Origin: a virus
Length of the DNA stretch: 33,865 nucleotides
IMG/VR virus record: IMGVR_UViG_3300023223_000247
Coordinates: 1-33,865 of that record
Strand: one strand, 5' to 3'
Shown: positions 20,047 through 25,475 of the stretch, one piece after another
Layout: every line of letters starts with the position of its first letter
Numbering within the stretch: the first letter of the stretch is position 1
Translations under genes and position numbers: made by a program
The notes under the pieces: model-generated
Database searches by the model: none
What the model was told of the DNA's origin: nothing
Seen by the model: the letters and a program-made list of their open reading frames with translations, nothing else

Positions 20047-20151
20047 ATGGAATGGTTTAATGAGAACATAGGACTGCTCGCGTTTATTGCTGTTGTGATT
20101 GTTGCCGTTGTGCTGGTGGCTATGGTTGCCCTTGGTGCGTGGCTTTTCTAA
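20047..20151 (+). CDS. 34-residue single-span membrane peptide
   Basis: The peptide has a short polar start (MEWFNENIG) and a hydrophobic helix of about 24 residues rich in Val and Ala (LLAFIAVVIVAVVLVAM and on to GAWLF). It has leader element 10 and AAAGGA upstream. Last gene of the rightward accessory operon; its stop codon is 3 bp from the stop of the convergent gene. Small holin-like or regulatory roles are possible, unproven. Confidence 0.6.
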   Translation: MEWFNENIGLLAFIAVVIVAVVLVAMVALGAWLF

Positions 20152-20154
20152 CAC

Positions 20155-20565
20155 TTAACCAAACGCTATAATTTCACGTTCAAGGTCTGCCTTCTCCATA
20201 GGTATGATCTTGAGCGTTACGTCTATGGTCTTGTTGTAAACAGCCTCGAAGTCTTGTTGTGACATGCTGTTGAATGCGTATGACTTAGGGCGGTACATTA
20301 ATTCCCCGTTGGATCGGATCAACTCAGTACACCAGCCTGTCGCGACTTTCATTGCAAACTTATAATCCTCAAAGTCTGTATATCTCTCTTGGTTATCATG
20401 GCCTATGTGGAGTAATGCAAAAAACTTCTTGTGCCATTGTAGATTGCGCTCGCGCTTAACCTCCATAGTCACCAATTGCCCCGGCTTGGTTTTACCCCAT
20501 AGCTCTTGAGCCTCGTGTGAGTCTGGTGTGAATCCTGTATCAGTCCTCTTGAATATGGGTTTCAT
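20155..20565 (-). CDS. DUF1367 phage protein (recombination module)
   Basis: Start MKPIFKRTDTGFTPDSHEA is taken from ATG 20563-20565 behind AAGGAGTGGAAAG; a longer frame is unlikely. Hallmark segments are ERNLQWHKKFFALLHIGHDN, FEDYKFAMKVATGWCTELI and KSYAFNSMSQQDFEAVYNKTIDVTLKIIP (in part), typical of DUF1367 proteins found in phage recombination/replication operons, where their role is unknown. It overlaps the HNH-like gene upstream by 26 nt and ends 3 bp from the convergent operon. No terminator is visible between them. Confidence 0.75.
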   Translation of the reverse strand: MKPIFKRTDTGFTPDSHEAQELWGKTKPGQLVTMEVKRERNLQWHKKFFALLHIGHDNQERYTDFEDYKFAMKVATGWCTELIRSNGELMYRPKSYAFNSMSQQDFEAVYNKTIDVTLKIIPMEKADLEREIIAFG

Positions 20566-20851
20566 CTTTCCACTCCTTGTAAACTTGCCTCGCATAAGCC
20601 CTGAGACAAAGGCGCAACAAATGCGGGTCGTTCTCAAAAACCCTCGTCCAGTAAGTCACATCGCCTGCGTGAGACTTCATATGCTCTGAGTGTAGCATTG
20701 GCAAGACCTCATCGTCAGGCGACTTAATACCCCGCCCCGCCGTTCCTATGTGAGCAGGATCAATGGCGTCATCATAACGACTAAGGGAGCCAGTGACTAT
20801 GCACCGCTCACCCTTTAGCCATTCAAGATATTCTCTGTCGCGGAGTATCAA
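20540..20851 (-). CDS. HNH/DUF968-like protein
   Basis: 103 residues, translation from TTG 20849-20851 with AAGGAG at ideal distance and a TTGA overlap with the previous stop. The core CIVTG, then D-P-A-H-I-G (around residues 31-36), PDDEVLPMLHSEHMKSHAG, is the Cys/His pattern of DUF968-type HNH proteins that accompany phage recombination genes (NinG/Rap-like in role). The second Cys pair is not present, so zinc binding is incomplete. It could process branched DNA. Inferred. Confidence 0.6.
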   Translation of the reverse strand: MILRDREYLEWLKGERCIVTGSLSRYDDAIDPAHIGTAGRGIKSPDDEVLPMLHSEHMKSHAGDVTYWTRVFENDPHLLRLCLRAYARQVYKEWKDETHIQED

Positions 20852-21147
20852 GCGAACTCCTTTGCATTTAGCCCGTCTGCGAGCTTTATAAGGCGTTCCT
20901 CAGAGGATTTAAGCAAATTTGCGATAGGACGCACCTCGGATATATCAACGTCCATGTTGACGTTGTACAACCCATCCCTTGCGATAGCACATAGAAGCGT
21001 GTCAAGGTTCTGAAAGTATCCCTTGACCTTCCATGCTGGCTCTTTGCCTGCGTCTATGCTCTCTTGTGTTTGGCTCCTCTTCTGCTTCCACATGAAGTTT
21101 AAGGGAATCCACTCAACATAGTTGTTTTCGTCTATTGTAATTTTCAT
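20848..21147 (-). CDS. Small protein of recombination operon, 99 residues
   Basis: Starts MKITIDENNYVEWIPLNFMWKQK, with the pattern of short phage proteins that begin M-K-x-x-I-D-E-x-Y and carry KGYFQNLDTLLCAIARDGL; these are found beside RecT/Rad52-type annealing genes, without known function. It is ATGA-coupled to the Rad52-like gene upstream and TTGA-coupled to the HNH-like gene downstream. Family name not assigned with confidence. Confidence 0.6.
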   Translation of the reverse strand: MKITIDENNYVEWIPLNFMWKQKRSQTQESIDAGKEPAWKVKGYFQNLDTLLCAIARDGLYNVNMDVDISEVRPIANLLKSSEERLIKLADGLNAKEFA

Positions 21148-21830
21148 CCTGTAAATCCTATTTTCTTAGCGTGAGCCGCGCAGTGTTCGCGGAATAAATG
21201 CACATAATCTTGACTCTCTGGTGGTGCCTTTACTTGCATAGCCTCAAGTTTTTTGTATGCAAGGGACAGGTGGCGCTTTGCGTCTCCGTATTCGTCATGA
21301 TTGCTCGCGTCTATGATAACAACCATCTTGTCAAACAGTTCTTCTATGTCCTCAACGTCTTCAAAGGTTGGCTTGTCTTTGTTGGCCTTCTTGCGGTTCA
21401 GGGTTTCAATGTATTTGTTATCGTCGAACTTGCCTAAGAACACATCAGCATTAAATCCAAGATACGATAGACACTTTGTCAAACCATCAGTGACAGCCTT
21501 TTTAAACGCGTCCTCGTCGGGGCTTTCATTATCTTTACCAAAGTTCTTGTTTAAGAGCTTCTGCCCAAACTGCGTAACCGTTTGCTCTTTGCGGGTATAC
21601 CAGAGAGTGACCTTGACAACGATTGTATCGTTTGGGGGATACACAAGATCAACGTCCCAGCCCCAGCCAACACCAACAGGTCCGAATTGCTCGGTTGCTG
21701 CCATGATTTGAGAGTGAGCGTCAATAGCAGTAAACCCACCACGTTGATTTACTTTCTTTGTGGCTTCGGGGTCTGTCTCGCAGACACTGTTCCACAACTC
21801 CATGTTTTTCTTTTTATCAGTGAGTTTCAT
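21144..21830 (-). CDS. Rad52-like single-strand annealing protein
   Basis: 228 residues. The N-terminus follows the pattern W-N-x-V-C-x-T-D-P-x-x-T-K-x-V then GGFTAIDAHSQIMAATEQFGPVGVGWGWDV. The middle has DEDAFKKAVTDGLTKCLSYLGFNADVFLGKFDDNKY (in part), the conserved block of phage Rad52/Sak-type annealing proteins. Such proteins pair complementary single strands and form rings. The C-terminal third is helical and variable. It lies in an operon with DUF1367 and HNH-like proteins, and opposite the replication operon. Family is assigned by memory; ERF-type or RecT-type are less likely. Confidence 0.65.
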   Translation of the reverse strand: MKLTDKKKNMELWNSVCETDPEATKKVNQRGGFTAIDAHSQIMAATEQFGPVGVGWGWDVDLVYPPNDTIVVKVTLWYTRKEQTVTQFGQKLLNKNFGKDNESPDEDAFKKAVTDGLTKCLSYLGFNADVFLGKFDDNKYIETLNRKKANKDKPTFEDVEDIEELFDKMVVIIDASNHDEYGDAKRHLSLAYKKLEAMQVKAPPESQDYVHLFREHCAAHAKKIGFTG

Positions 21831-22066
21831 TGTTTTTTCTCCATCGCTTCAAAGCTCATTATTCCATCTAGAAGGCTGAAAAGGTCATCTTGGCTGAGTT
21901 GCGTCGTGCGGAACAGGTCTATTCTAATCTCACCTTGTTCACGCGAGACAACAGCTATGCGGCCCTCTTCGTCGTAGTTGTCAGGCAAATGAACGTGTTT
22001 TGTTGGCGCTGGCTCGACCTTTGCAGGGCCGTATATATCGTTTAACATGTCCTCTTCGTAAGTCAT
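21827..22066 (-). CDS. Hypothetical acidic protein, 79 residues
   Basis: Acidic, with a disordered-looking N-terminal half (MLNDIYGPAKVEPAPTK) and a C-terminal strand-helix pattern (EIRIDLFRTTQLSQDDLFSLLDGIMSF). It is ATGA-coupled to the Rad52-like gene, so it may be a partner such as a modulator or SSB-like tail-binding protein, though nothing proves this. AGGAGAGATAAG precedes the start. Confidence 0.6.
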   Translation of the reverse strand: MTYEEDMLNDIYGPAKVEPAPTKHVHLPDNYDEEGRIAVVSREQGEIRIDLFRTTQLSQDDLFSLLDGIMSFEAMEKKQ

Positions 22067-22077
22067 CTTATCTCTCC

Positions 22078-22374
22078 TTACCCGAAATCTGCGGGGTGTA
22101 AATTGTATTCAACATCTTCAATCATTTGCTTCATGTATTGAGTGTCAAACAAGCTTTTATAGTTTTCGTATTCGCCGTATTCATCGCCCTCTTGATCAAT
22201 CACGAACAGCGCGGGATTAGCAAAGCCTACAACAACTTGCTCACCCTCTACCTTGTCATGTATTAATTCCAGAGTTCCTTCGGCTTGTGACCATAACGGC
22301 TCCAGCTCGTTAACCTCTACAGTTACATCTACAGTGACACTGTGCTCGCCGTGGTTGTCATTAAACTGTTTCAT
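22078..22374 (-). CDS. First gene of recombination operon, 98 residues
   Basis: Start MKQFNDNHGEHSV at ATG 22372-22374 behind AAAGGAGAACGG; a longer frame runs into the promoter. The protein is beta-rich in its first half (VTVDVTVEVNELEPLWSQAEGTLEL) and acidic. No recognised family. It is directly controlled by the leftward member of the divergent promoter pair. It may be an early phage protein without known function. Confidence 0.65.
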   Translation of the reverse strand: MKQFNDNHGEHSVTVDVTVEVNELEPLWSQAEGTLELIHDKVEGEQVVVGFANPALFVIDQEGDEYGEYENYKSLFDTQYMKQMIEDVEYNLHPADFG

Positions 22375-22396
22375 TTCCCGTTCTCCTTTAACCACC

Positions 22397-22424
22397 ATAA
22401 TAAACAGATATTTATGCAATGCAA
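22397..22424 (-). promoter_or_regulatory. Leftward promoter of recombination operon
   Basis: Minus strand TTGCAT (22419-22424), 16-nt spacer, TATTAT (22397-22402). The -35 lies in the left arm of the shared inverted repeat. Region 22375-22489 contains only these control elements. Confidence 0.55.
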
Positions 22425-22440
22425 GAAGAAAATGCTTGCA
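22420..22440. promoter_or_regulatory. Inverted repeat (operator candidate) over both -35 boxes
   Basis: TGCAAG (22420-22425) and CTTGCA (22435-22440) form a perfect 6-bp inverted repeat with a 9-nt AT-rich spacer. Each arm overlaps one -35 box. A dimer binding here would control both operons at once. The small HTH protein encoded just to the right is one candidate. Confidence 0.55.
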
Positions 22441-22463
22441 AAGGGAAGATAGTTGCGTATGAT
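22436..22463 (+). promoter_or_regulatory. Rightward promoter of replication operon
   Basis: TTGCAA (22436-22441), 16-nt spacer, TATGAT (22458-22463), followed 27 nt later by ATG 22490. Box matches are 4/6 and 5/6. Confidence 0.6.
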
Positions 22464-22489
22464 GGGCATATCAACAATAAGGAAAAGTG

Positions 22490-22696
22490 ATGATTGATTC
22501 AAAAGATTACATTAAACGAGTGCAGCACGGGTGTGTAGACGCAGGCATGAAAGAGACCCGCTTATGCGAGCAAGCTGGTGTGTCCTATTCAACATGGGCC
22601 AGCATGAAAGACCGTGTAAACAAGGGCGGCGAAATCACGCTTACCGTTATCAACCCATTGATAGCCCGCCTCAGTGAGTTGGGAGTGTGGAAATGA
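22490..22696 (+). CDS. Small HTH protein, first gene of replication operon
   Basis: 68 residues from ATG 22490 (a GTG three bases earlier is also possible) behind AAGGAAAAG. A helix-turn-helix is seen at about residues 21-48: KETRLCEQAGVSYSTWASMKDRV (in part), similar to XRE/Cro proteins with A-G-V-S-x-S-T-W. A C-terminal segment of INPLIARLSELG follows. Its position directly after the rightward promoter fits a Cro-like regulator of the operator at 22420-22440. Role inferred. Confidence 0.7.
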   Translation: MIDSKDYIKRVQHGCVDAGMKETRLCEQAGVSYSTWASMKDRVNKGGEITLTVINPLIARLSELGVWK

Positions 22697-23079
22697 CCAG
22701 AGAGATTAAATTTAGAGCTTGGTATGACGGACACATGGTTTCGCCTGATCACATTGACCGAGAAGGTTACGGCTGGTGGACAGAGAATAGTATTCCGGTA
22801 CGGAGTAACAACATTATGCAGTTCACAGGCTTGCAGGACAAGAACGGTGGTGATATTTACGAGGGCGATATAATAGCTCTTGACCCCGATTACGCCCGCA
22901 GCATTTGCGCTGACCAGAACCCTTGTCTCGTAGGGTTTAATGATAGTTGCTGGTGTTATGGCCGTCGAAAATACGATGCGCGCCTAATGAACTCGTACTT
23001 ATGGATGAGCGTTGAGCGCTGCAAAGTCATCGGTAACATTCACGAAAACCCCGAACTATTGGAGACAAACAATGACTAA
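22693..23079 (+). CDS. YopX family protein
   Basis: 128 residues from ATG 22693, ATGA-coupled to the HTH gene. The pattern REIKFRAWYDGHMV, then MQFTGLQDKNGGDIYEGDII, and later VIGNIHENPELLE is the recognised signature of the YopX family, common in temperate phages of many bacteria. The molecular role is unknown. The central segment with CADQNPCLVGFNDSCWCYG is Cys-rich and less conserved. Confidence 0.85.
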   Translation: MTREIKFRAWYDGHMVSPDHIDREGYGWWTENSIPVRSNNIMQFTGLQDKNGGDIYEGDIIALDPDYARSICADQNPCLVGFNDSCWCYGRRKYDARLMNSYLWMSVERCKVIGNIHENPELLETNND

Positions 23080-23185
23080 CAAAATCTTACTCTTGGCGTT
23101 TGGCGCTTTTATTATGTGCGTTGGTTATAAATCAGCAGTGTCTCTCAATGAGTATTTGGCTGATGCACAACGGTATTGGGAGTGA
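23072..23185 (+). CDS. 37-residue membrane peptide
   Basis: Starts MTNKILLLAFGAFIMCVGY with the ATG nested in the YopX stop (ATGACTAA, 8-nt overlap) and GGAGACAAAC upstream. A hydrophobic N-terminal helix of about 15 residues is followed by a charged tail (SLNEYLADAQRYWE). This might be a signal anchor. Function unknown. Confidence 0.6.
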   Translation: MTNKILLLAFGAFIMCVGYKSAVSLNEYLADAQRYWE

Positions 23186-23189
23186 TGTG

Positions 23190-23387
23190 ATGAGCGGATT
23201 AGCTGACAAGTTAGAGTCCAGCAAAAAGCTGTGCTTAAACCAAGCCTTATTTATGGACGAGAAAAAGGACGCCGCGCTTGTTCTTGGTATGGATGACTTA
23301 GCCAAAAACTATGAAGTGATGGCCCACACCATGCGGCTTGTTAGCTGCAACATAGATAGCGTCATAATGGACGAGGTAAGCAAATGA
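23190..23387 (+). CDS. Hypothetical helical protein, 65 residues
   Basis: Start MSGLADKLESSKKLC at ATG 23190 behind GGGAGTGATGTG. Helical, with LNQALFMDEKKDAALVLGMDDLAKNYEVMAHTMRLV (in part). Its stop overlaps the RusA-like gene start by 4 nt (ATGA). No family assigned; a helical early phage protein. Confidence 0.6.
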   Translation: MSGLADKLESSKKLCLNQALFMDEKKDAALVLGMDDLAKNYEVMAHTMRLVSCNIDSVIMDEVSK

Positions 23388-23866
23388 TAGCTTTTACCAT
23401 AGTAGGTTTCCACTCATCACAGACTGCGCGCAGAATCGGGCGTGGCCGCATGTATACAAATGACGCAGGGAAGAACTATCGCCATATGGTGCAAACGCTG
23501 GCTCGTGTTAAATGCAAAGAGCCTTACGATTGTCCTGTCAAGGTAGAGCTTCAAGTTCGTTACGCCGCCCCGAAGCGCCCCAAATGGTTGCGTGAGGCCT
23601 GTTTATCTGGTCACATATTACCAACAACAAAGCCGGACGCGCAAAATATGGGCAAGGAAATATATGATTCCCTGGAGGGCATAGTATACCACAATGACTC
23701 GTACATATGCCAAGAAACAATGAGCGCATATTACCACGACGGCGAGAATGAGGTTATCGTTATCATTGAGCCATTGCCGCATCTTGGCAGACAGGGCGCA
23801 ACGAAAGTCGGCTATCAGAAATGGATTGAACAAGGCGGAATAGAGAGAATAGGAGAGCTATCATGA
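23384..23866 (+). CDS. RusA-like Holliday junction resolvase
   Basis: 160 residues. The block TTKPDAQNMGKEIYDSLEGI, followed by VYHNDSYI (together residues 81-108), aligns column by column with the RusA signature K-P-D-x-D-N-x-x-K-x-x-x-D-x-L-x-G-x-x-x-x-D-D. RusA dimers cut four-way junctions symmetrically with three Asp residues. Two of these columns differ: the second Asp of DxD is Gln (Q87), and the first Asp of the DD pair is Asn (N104), while D85 and D105 remain. The extended C-terminus (about 30 residues after the strand) is unusual. Activity is uncertain. Confidence 0.75.
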   Translation: MIAFTIVGFHSSQTARRIGRGRMYTNDAGKNYRHMVQTLARVKCKEPYDCPVKVELQVRYAAPKRPKWLREACLSGHILPTTKPDAQNMGKEIYDSLEGIVYHNDSYICQETMSAYYHDGENEVIVIIEPLPHLGRQGATKVGYQKWIEQGGIERIGELS

Positions 23867-24069
23867 GCCAGAACCAACAAATATTAGCAGCTTTACAATC
23901 AGGTATGAAGATAACACCCATGACGGCGCTAAGGTTATACGGTTGTTTTCGATTGGCTGCGCGCATCTTGGACTTACGCAATGATGGTCACGACATTAAA
24001 ACCGATATGGTTTGGATAAAGAAGGGTGAGAAGCGTGTTGCGCGATATTCCTTGGAGGCTGGTACATGA
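23863..24069 (+). CDS. Winged-helix phage regulator (HTH_39-like)
   Basis: 68 residues. SQNQQILAALQSGMKITPMTALRLYGCFRLAARILDLRNDGHDI (in part) then RVARYSLE is the typical text of HTH_39 phage proteins: an N-terminal helix, I-T-P-x-x-A-L-x-x-Y-G-C-x-R-L-A-A-R-I-x-D-L, and a wing of V-A-R-Y. Role unknown; likely DNA-binding. ATGA-coupled at both ends. Confidence 0.8.
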   Translation: MSQNQQILAALQSGMKITPMTALRLYGCFRLAARILDLRNDGHDIKTDMVWIKKGEKRVARYSLEAGT

Positions 24070-24359
24070 CTCCGTGTGAACAATCACTTTATGACCACCT
24101 CAGGACTGCTGGGGCGACGTCTTATGAAGAATGCGCCAATGCAGTATGGGTTAAAGAATGGCGCTGGCCTGCGTCTTGGAAGATGATGTTAGGCGTAATG
24201 GTTAGCAGATTAAGGAAGAAACAGGATGCCACTATTATCAATTTTAACAGTTACGGATACCAAATGCAAACACTGCGAAGCCAAACTGATTCCGCTTTCA
24301 GTCGCTTATCACGGCAAGCCAAAGCCTCAAACCGTTTGGGTTTGTCCTTCGTGGCCTAG
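24066..24359 (+). CDS. Winged-helix-like protein with overlapped 3' half
   Basis: 97 residues, ATGA-coupled to the previous gene. Residues 1-66 look like a winged-helix DNA-binding domain: SLYDHLRTAGATSYEECANAVW, then VMVSRLRKKQDATIINFNSYGYQM (recognition and wing). After GYQM the sequence becomes Ser/Arg-rich and less protein-like, and its last 134 bases also encode another gene in a different frame. Either the true C-terminus is short or the overlap is real. A frameshift cannot be excluded. Confidence 0.6.
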   Translation: MTPCEQSLYDHLRTAGATSYEECANAVWVKEWRWPASWKMMLGVMVSRLRKKQDATIINFNSYGYQMQTLRSQTDSAFSRLSRQAKASNRLGLSFVA

Positions 24360-24426
24360 CGTTCCTGCGGATGAAGAGGGGCAAGATAACTGTCCTCATA
24401 CTGTGCTTGATTCACCCACAGAATAA
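24226..24426 (+). CDS. Zinc-ribbon-like small protein in overlapping frame
   Basis: 66 residues from ATG 24226 behind AAGGAAGAAACAGG. It contains CKHC (residues 14-17), a later VCPSW and NCPH near the end, spacing that fits a four-Cys zinc ribbon (C-x2-C...C...C). The frame runs past the end of the overlapped gene by 67 bases. Cys spacing and codon quality make it the more convincing of the two frames in the overlap. Confidence 0.6.
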   Translation: MPLLSILTVTDTKCKHCEAKLIPLSVAYHGKPKPQTVWVCPSWPSVPADEEGQDNCPHTVLDSPTE

Positions 24427-24435
24427 CACTATACT
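24407..24435 (+). promoter_or_regulatory. Predicted promoter before replication initiator
   Basis: TTGATT (24407-24412), 17-nt spacer, TATACT (24430-24435). Transcription would start near 24441-24443, at the first base of the structured leader. It lies in the last codons of the preceding gene. Confidence 0.55.
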
Positions 24436-24442
24436 AATCAAT

Positions 24443-24501
24443 GAGGGGCCAGCGTAGCTCGCTGTTCCGGCTTAAATCCTTTCTCTGGAATTTAGCCCCT
24501 C
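24443..24501 (+). ncRNA. Structured RNA leader (three-way-junction candidate)
   Basis: GAGGGGC (24443-24449) pairs perfectly with GCCCCTC (24495-24501) and encloses two further helices: CAGCG/CGCTG with loop TAGCT (24450-24464) and TAAAT/ATTTA extended by CC/GG with loop TTTCTCT (24473-24494). The fold begins at the predicted transcript start and ends some 30 nt before the initiator start. The strand could also form an alternative longer hairpin (GGC with GCC, 24469-24497) that would break the closing stem. This is a candidate cis-acting regulator; the base pairing is by eye. Confidence 0.5.
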
Positions 24502-24533
24502 CCGCTATCTTGAAAGGAATGAAAGGATACCCC

Positions 24534-25475
24534 GTGGCAATAGAGGTCATAGATGCAGTTTTCAAGAAGAAGATAAAGCCTTCTGGGGCTAAGCTTGTGG
24601 CTATCTGCTTGGCAAATTATGCGAGCAAGAACGACGATGGAAGTTACCATTCATGGCCCTCGTATAATACAATTTGCGCAGTGACAAGTCTATCCAAAGC
24701 ATCTGTTTCAAAGCACTTAAAGACATTACAAGAACAAGGCATCATTAAGATGTCCAAGCGGCACGAATCGTCAACAGGATACAAGAAGCCAAACACATAC
24801 GAGTGGAACCTATCGGAATTGTCCAAAGTTCAACAGGTAGACTTAGGCCAAAGTTCATCTGGGAAACGCCAAAGTTCATCTGGGAAACGCCAAAGTTCAA
24901 CAGGTAGACCCGATACGTTACCTAAACCGTTATCTGATCCGTTAGATTCCCCCTATAGTCCCCCAGGGGACGATCCTGAAAAGGGTTTTAATGAATTTTG
25001 GAAAGTGTTTGATTACGAACTAGGTGAAGACTTGGCGCTGAGCGTATGGACGAAGAAAGGGCTTAGCAAAAAAGTAGATGAGATTATGGAGGGTGCGCAG
25101 GCCTACGTCAAATCACGCGATCCTGATAACAAAGCATTTTGGAAACAAGCGCCCGGCTGGTTACGTGATGGACGATGGAAAGACAAAGTGGAACCGGCAA
25201 AGGATGTTGTTTACAAATTAAACGGGCCTACTCGGTTTTGGTTTTCATACCCTCGCATTGATGATTACGAGAGAGCACAGAAGGTCCACGATGAAATCAC
25301 AGTTGACAATACAGAAGAGGATTTAAAGGCTGCATACAAATTACTGATGTGGTTGCGGACAGACAAGAACGACGATATATGCACCATGCTTTACGATCTG
25401 CCAAACCATATCGACAAGGGACGAGAGTTCGCCATTAAGGGCGTTAGCATGTTTATGAAAGGGAATAAGCGATGA
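24534..25475 (+). CDS. Replication initiator / replisome organizer (lambda O-like by layout)
   Basis: The GTG at 24534 is preferred: AAAGGA lies six bases upstream and the N-terminus VAIEVIDAVFKKKIKPSGAKLVAICLA is the usual start of this type of protein. The 313-residue product has a winged-helix N-terminal domain (residues 15-90, with WPSYNTICAVTSLSKASVSKHLKTLQEQGIIK in part). A low-complexity linker comes from repeated DNA (RQSSSGK twice), and a C-terminal domain with GFNEFWKVFD, WLRDGRWKDK and a final helical part should recruit host or phage helicase. Origin iterons lie inside the gene. It is ATGA-coupled to the next gene. Confidence 0.8.
   Translation: MAIEVIDAVFKKKIKPSGAKLVAICLANYASKNDDGSYHSWPSYNTICAVTSLSKASVSKHLKTLQEQGIIKMSKRHESSTGYKKPNTYEWNLSELSKVQQVDLGQSSSGKRQSSSGKRQSSTGRPDTLPKPLSDPLDSPYSPPGDDPEKGFNEFWKVFDYELGEDLALSVWTKKGLSKKVDEIMEGAQAYVKSRDPDNKAFWKQAPGWLRDGRWKDKVEPAKDVVYKLNGPTRFWFSYPRIDDYERAQKVHDEITVDNTEEDLKAAYKLLMWLRTDKNDDICTMLYDLPNHIDKGREFAIKGVSMFMKGNKR
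24823..24909 (+). repeat. Origin iterons inside the initiator gene
   Basis: Four copies of CCAAAGTTCA(A/T)C(A/T)GG start at 24823, 24848, 24869 and 24890 (spacing 25, 21, 21). The outer two end GTAGAC and the inner two GAAAC. As in lambda-type origins, the initiator presumably binds these repeats in its own coding sequence. Confidence 0.8.
24916..24944 (+). repeat. CGTTA direct repeats beside the iterons
   Basis: CGTTA occurs at 24916, 24928 and 24940, exactly 12 bp apart, in a moderately AT-rich stretch following the iterons. It may be a second binding or unwinding element of the origin. Confidence 0.55.

Noticed and set aside
16511-20050. Integron attC sites (CTAACGCC resembles a core-site half)
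   Set aside because: The elements are under 35 bp, lack the second core site and paired inner boxes, and no integron integrase is present. The TAA is usually just the stop codon.
24441-24533. Upstream extension of the replication initiator
   Set aside because: It would translate the structured leader. The GTG at 24534 has an ideal AAAGGA and matches the usual N-terminus of the family.
24823-24909. CRISPR array
   Set aside because: Repeats are 20 bp with 1-5 bp between them and lie in frame in a gene; they are origin iterons.
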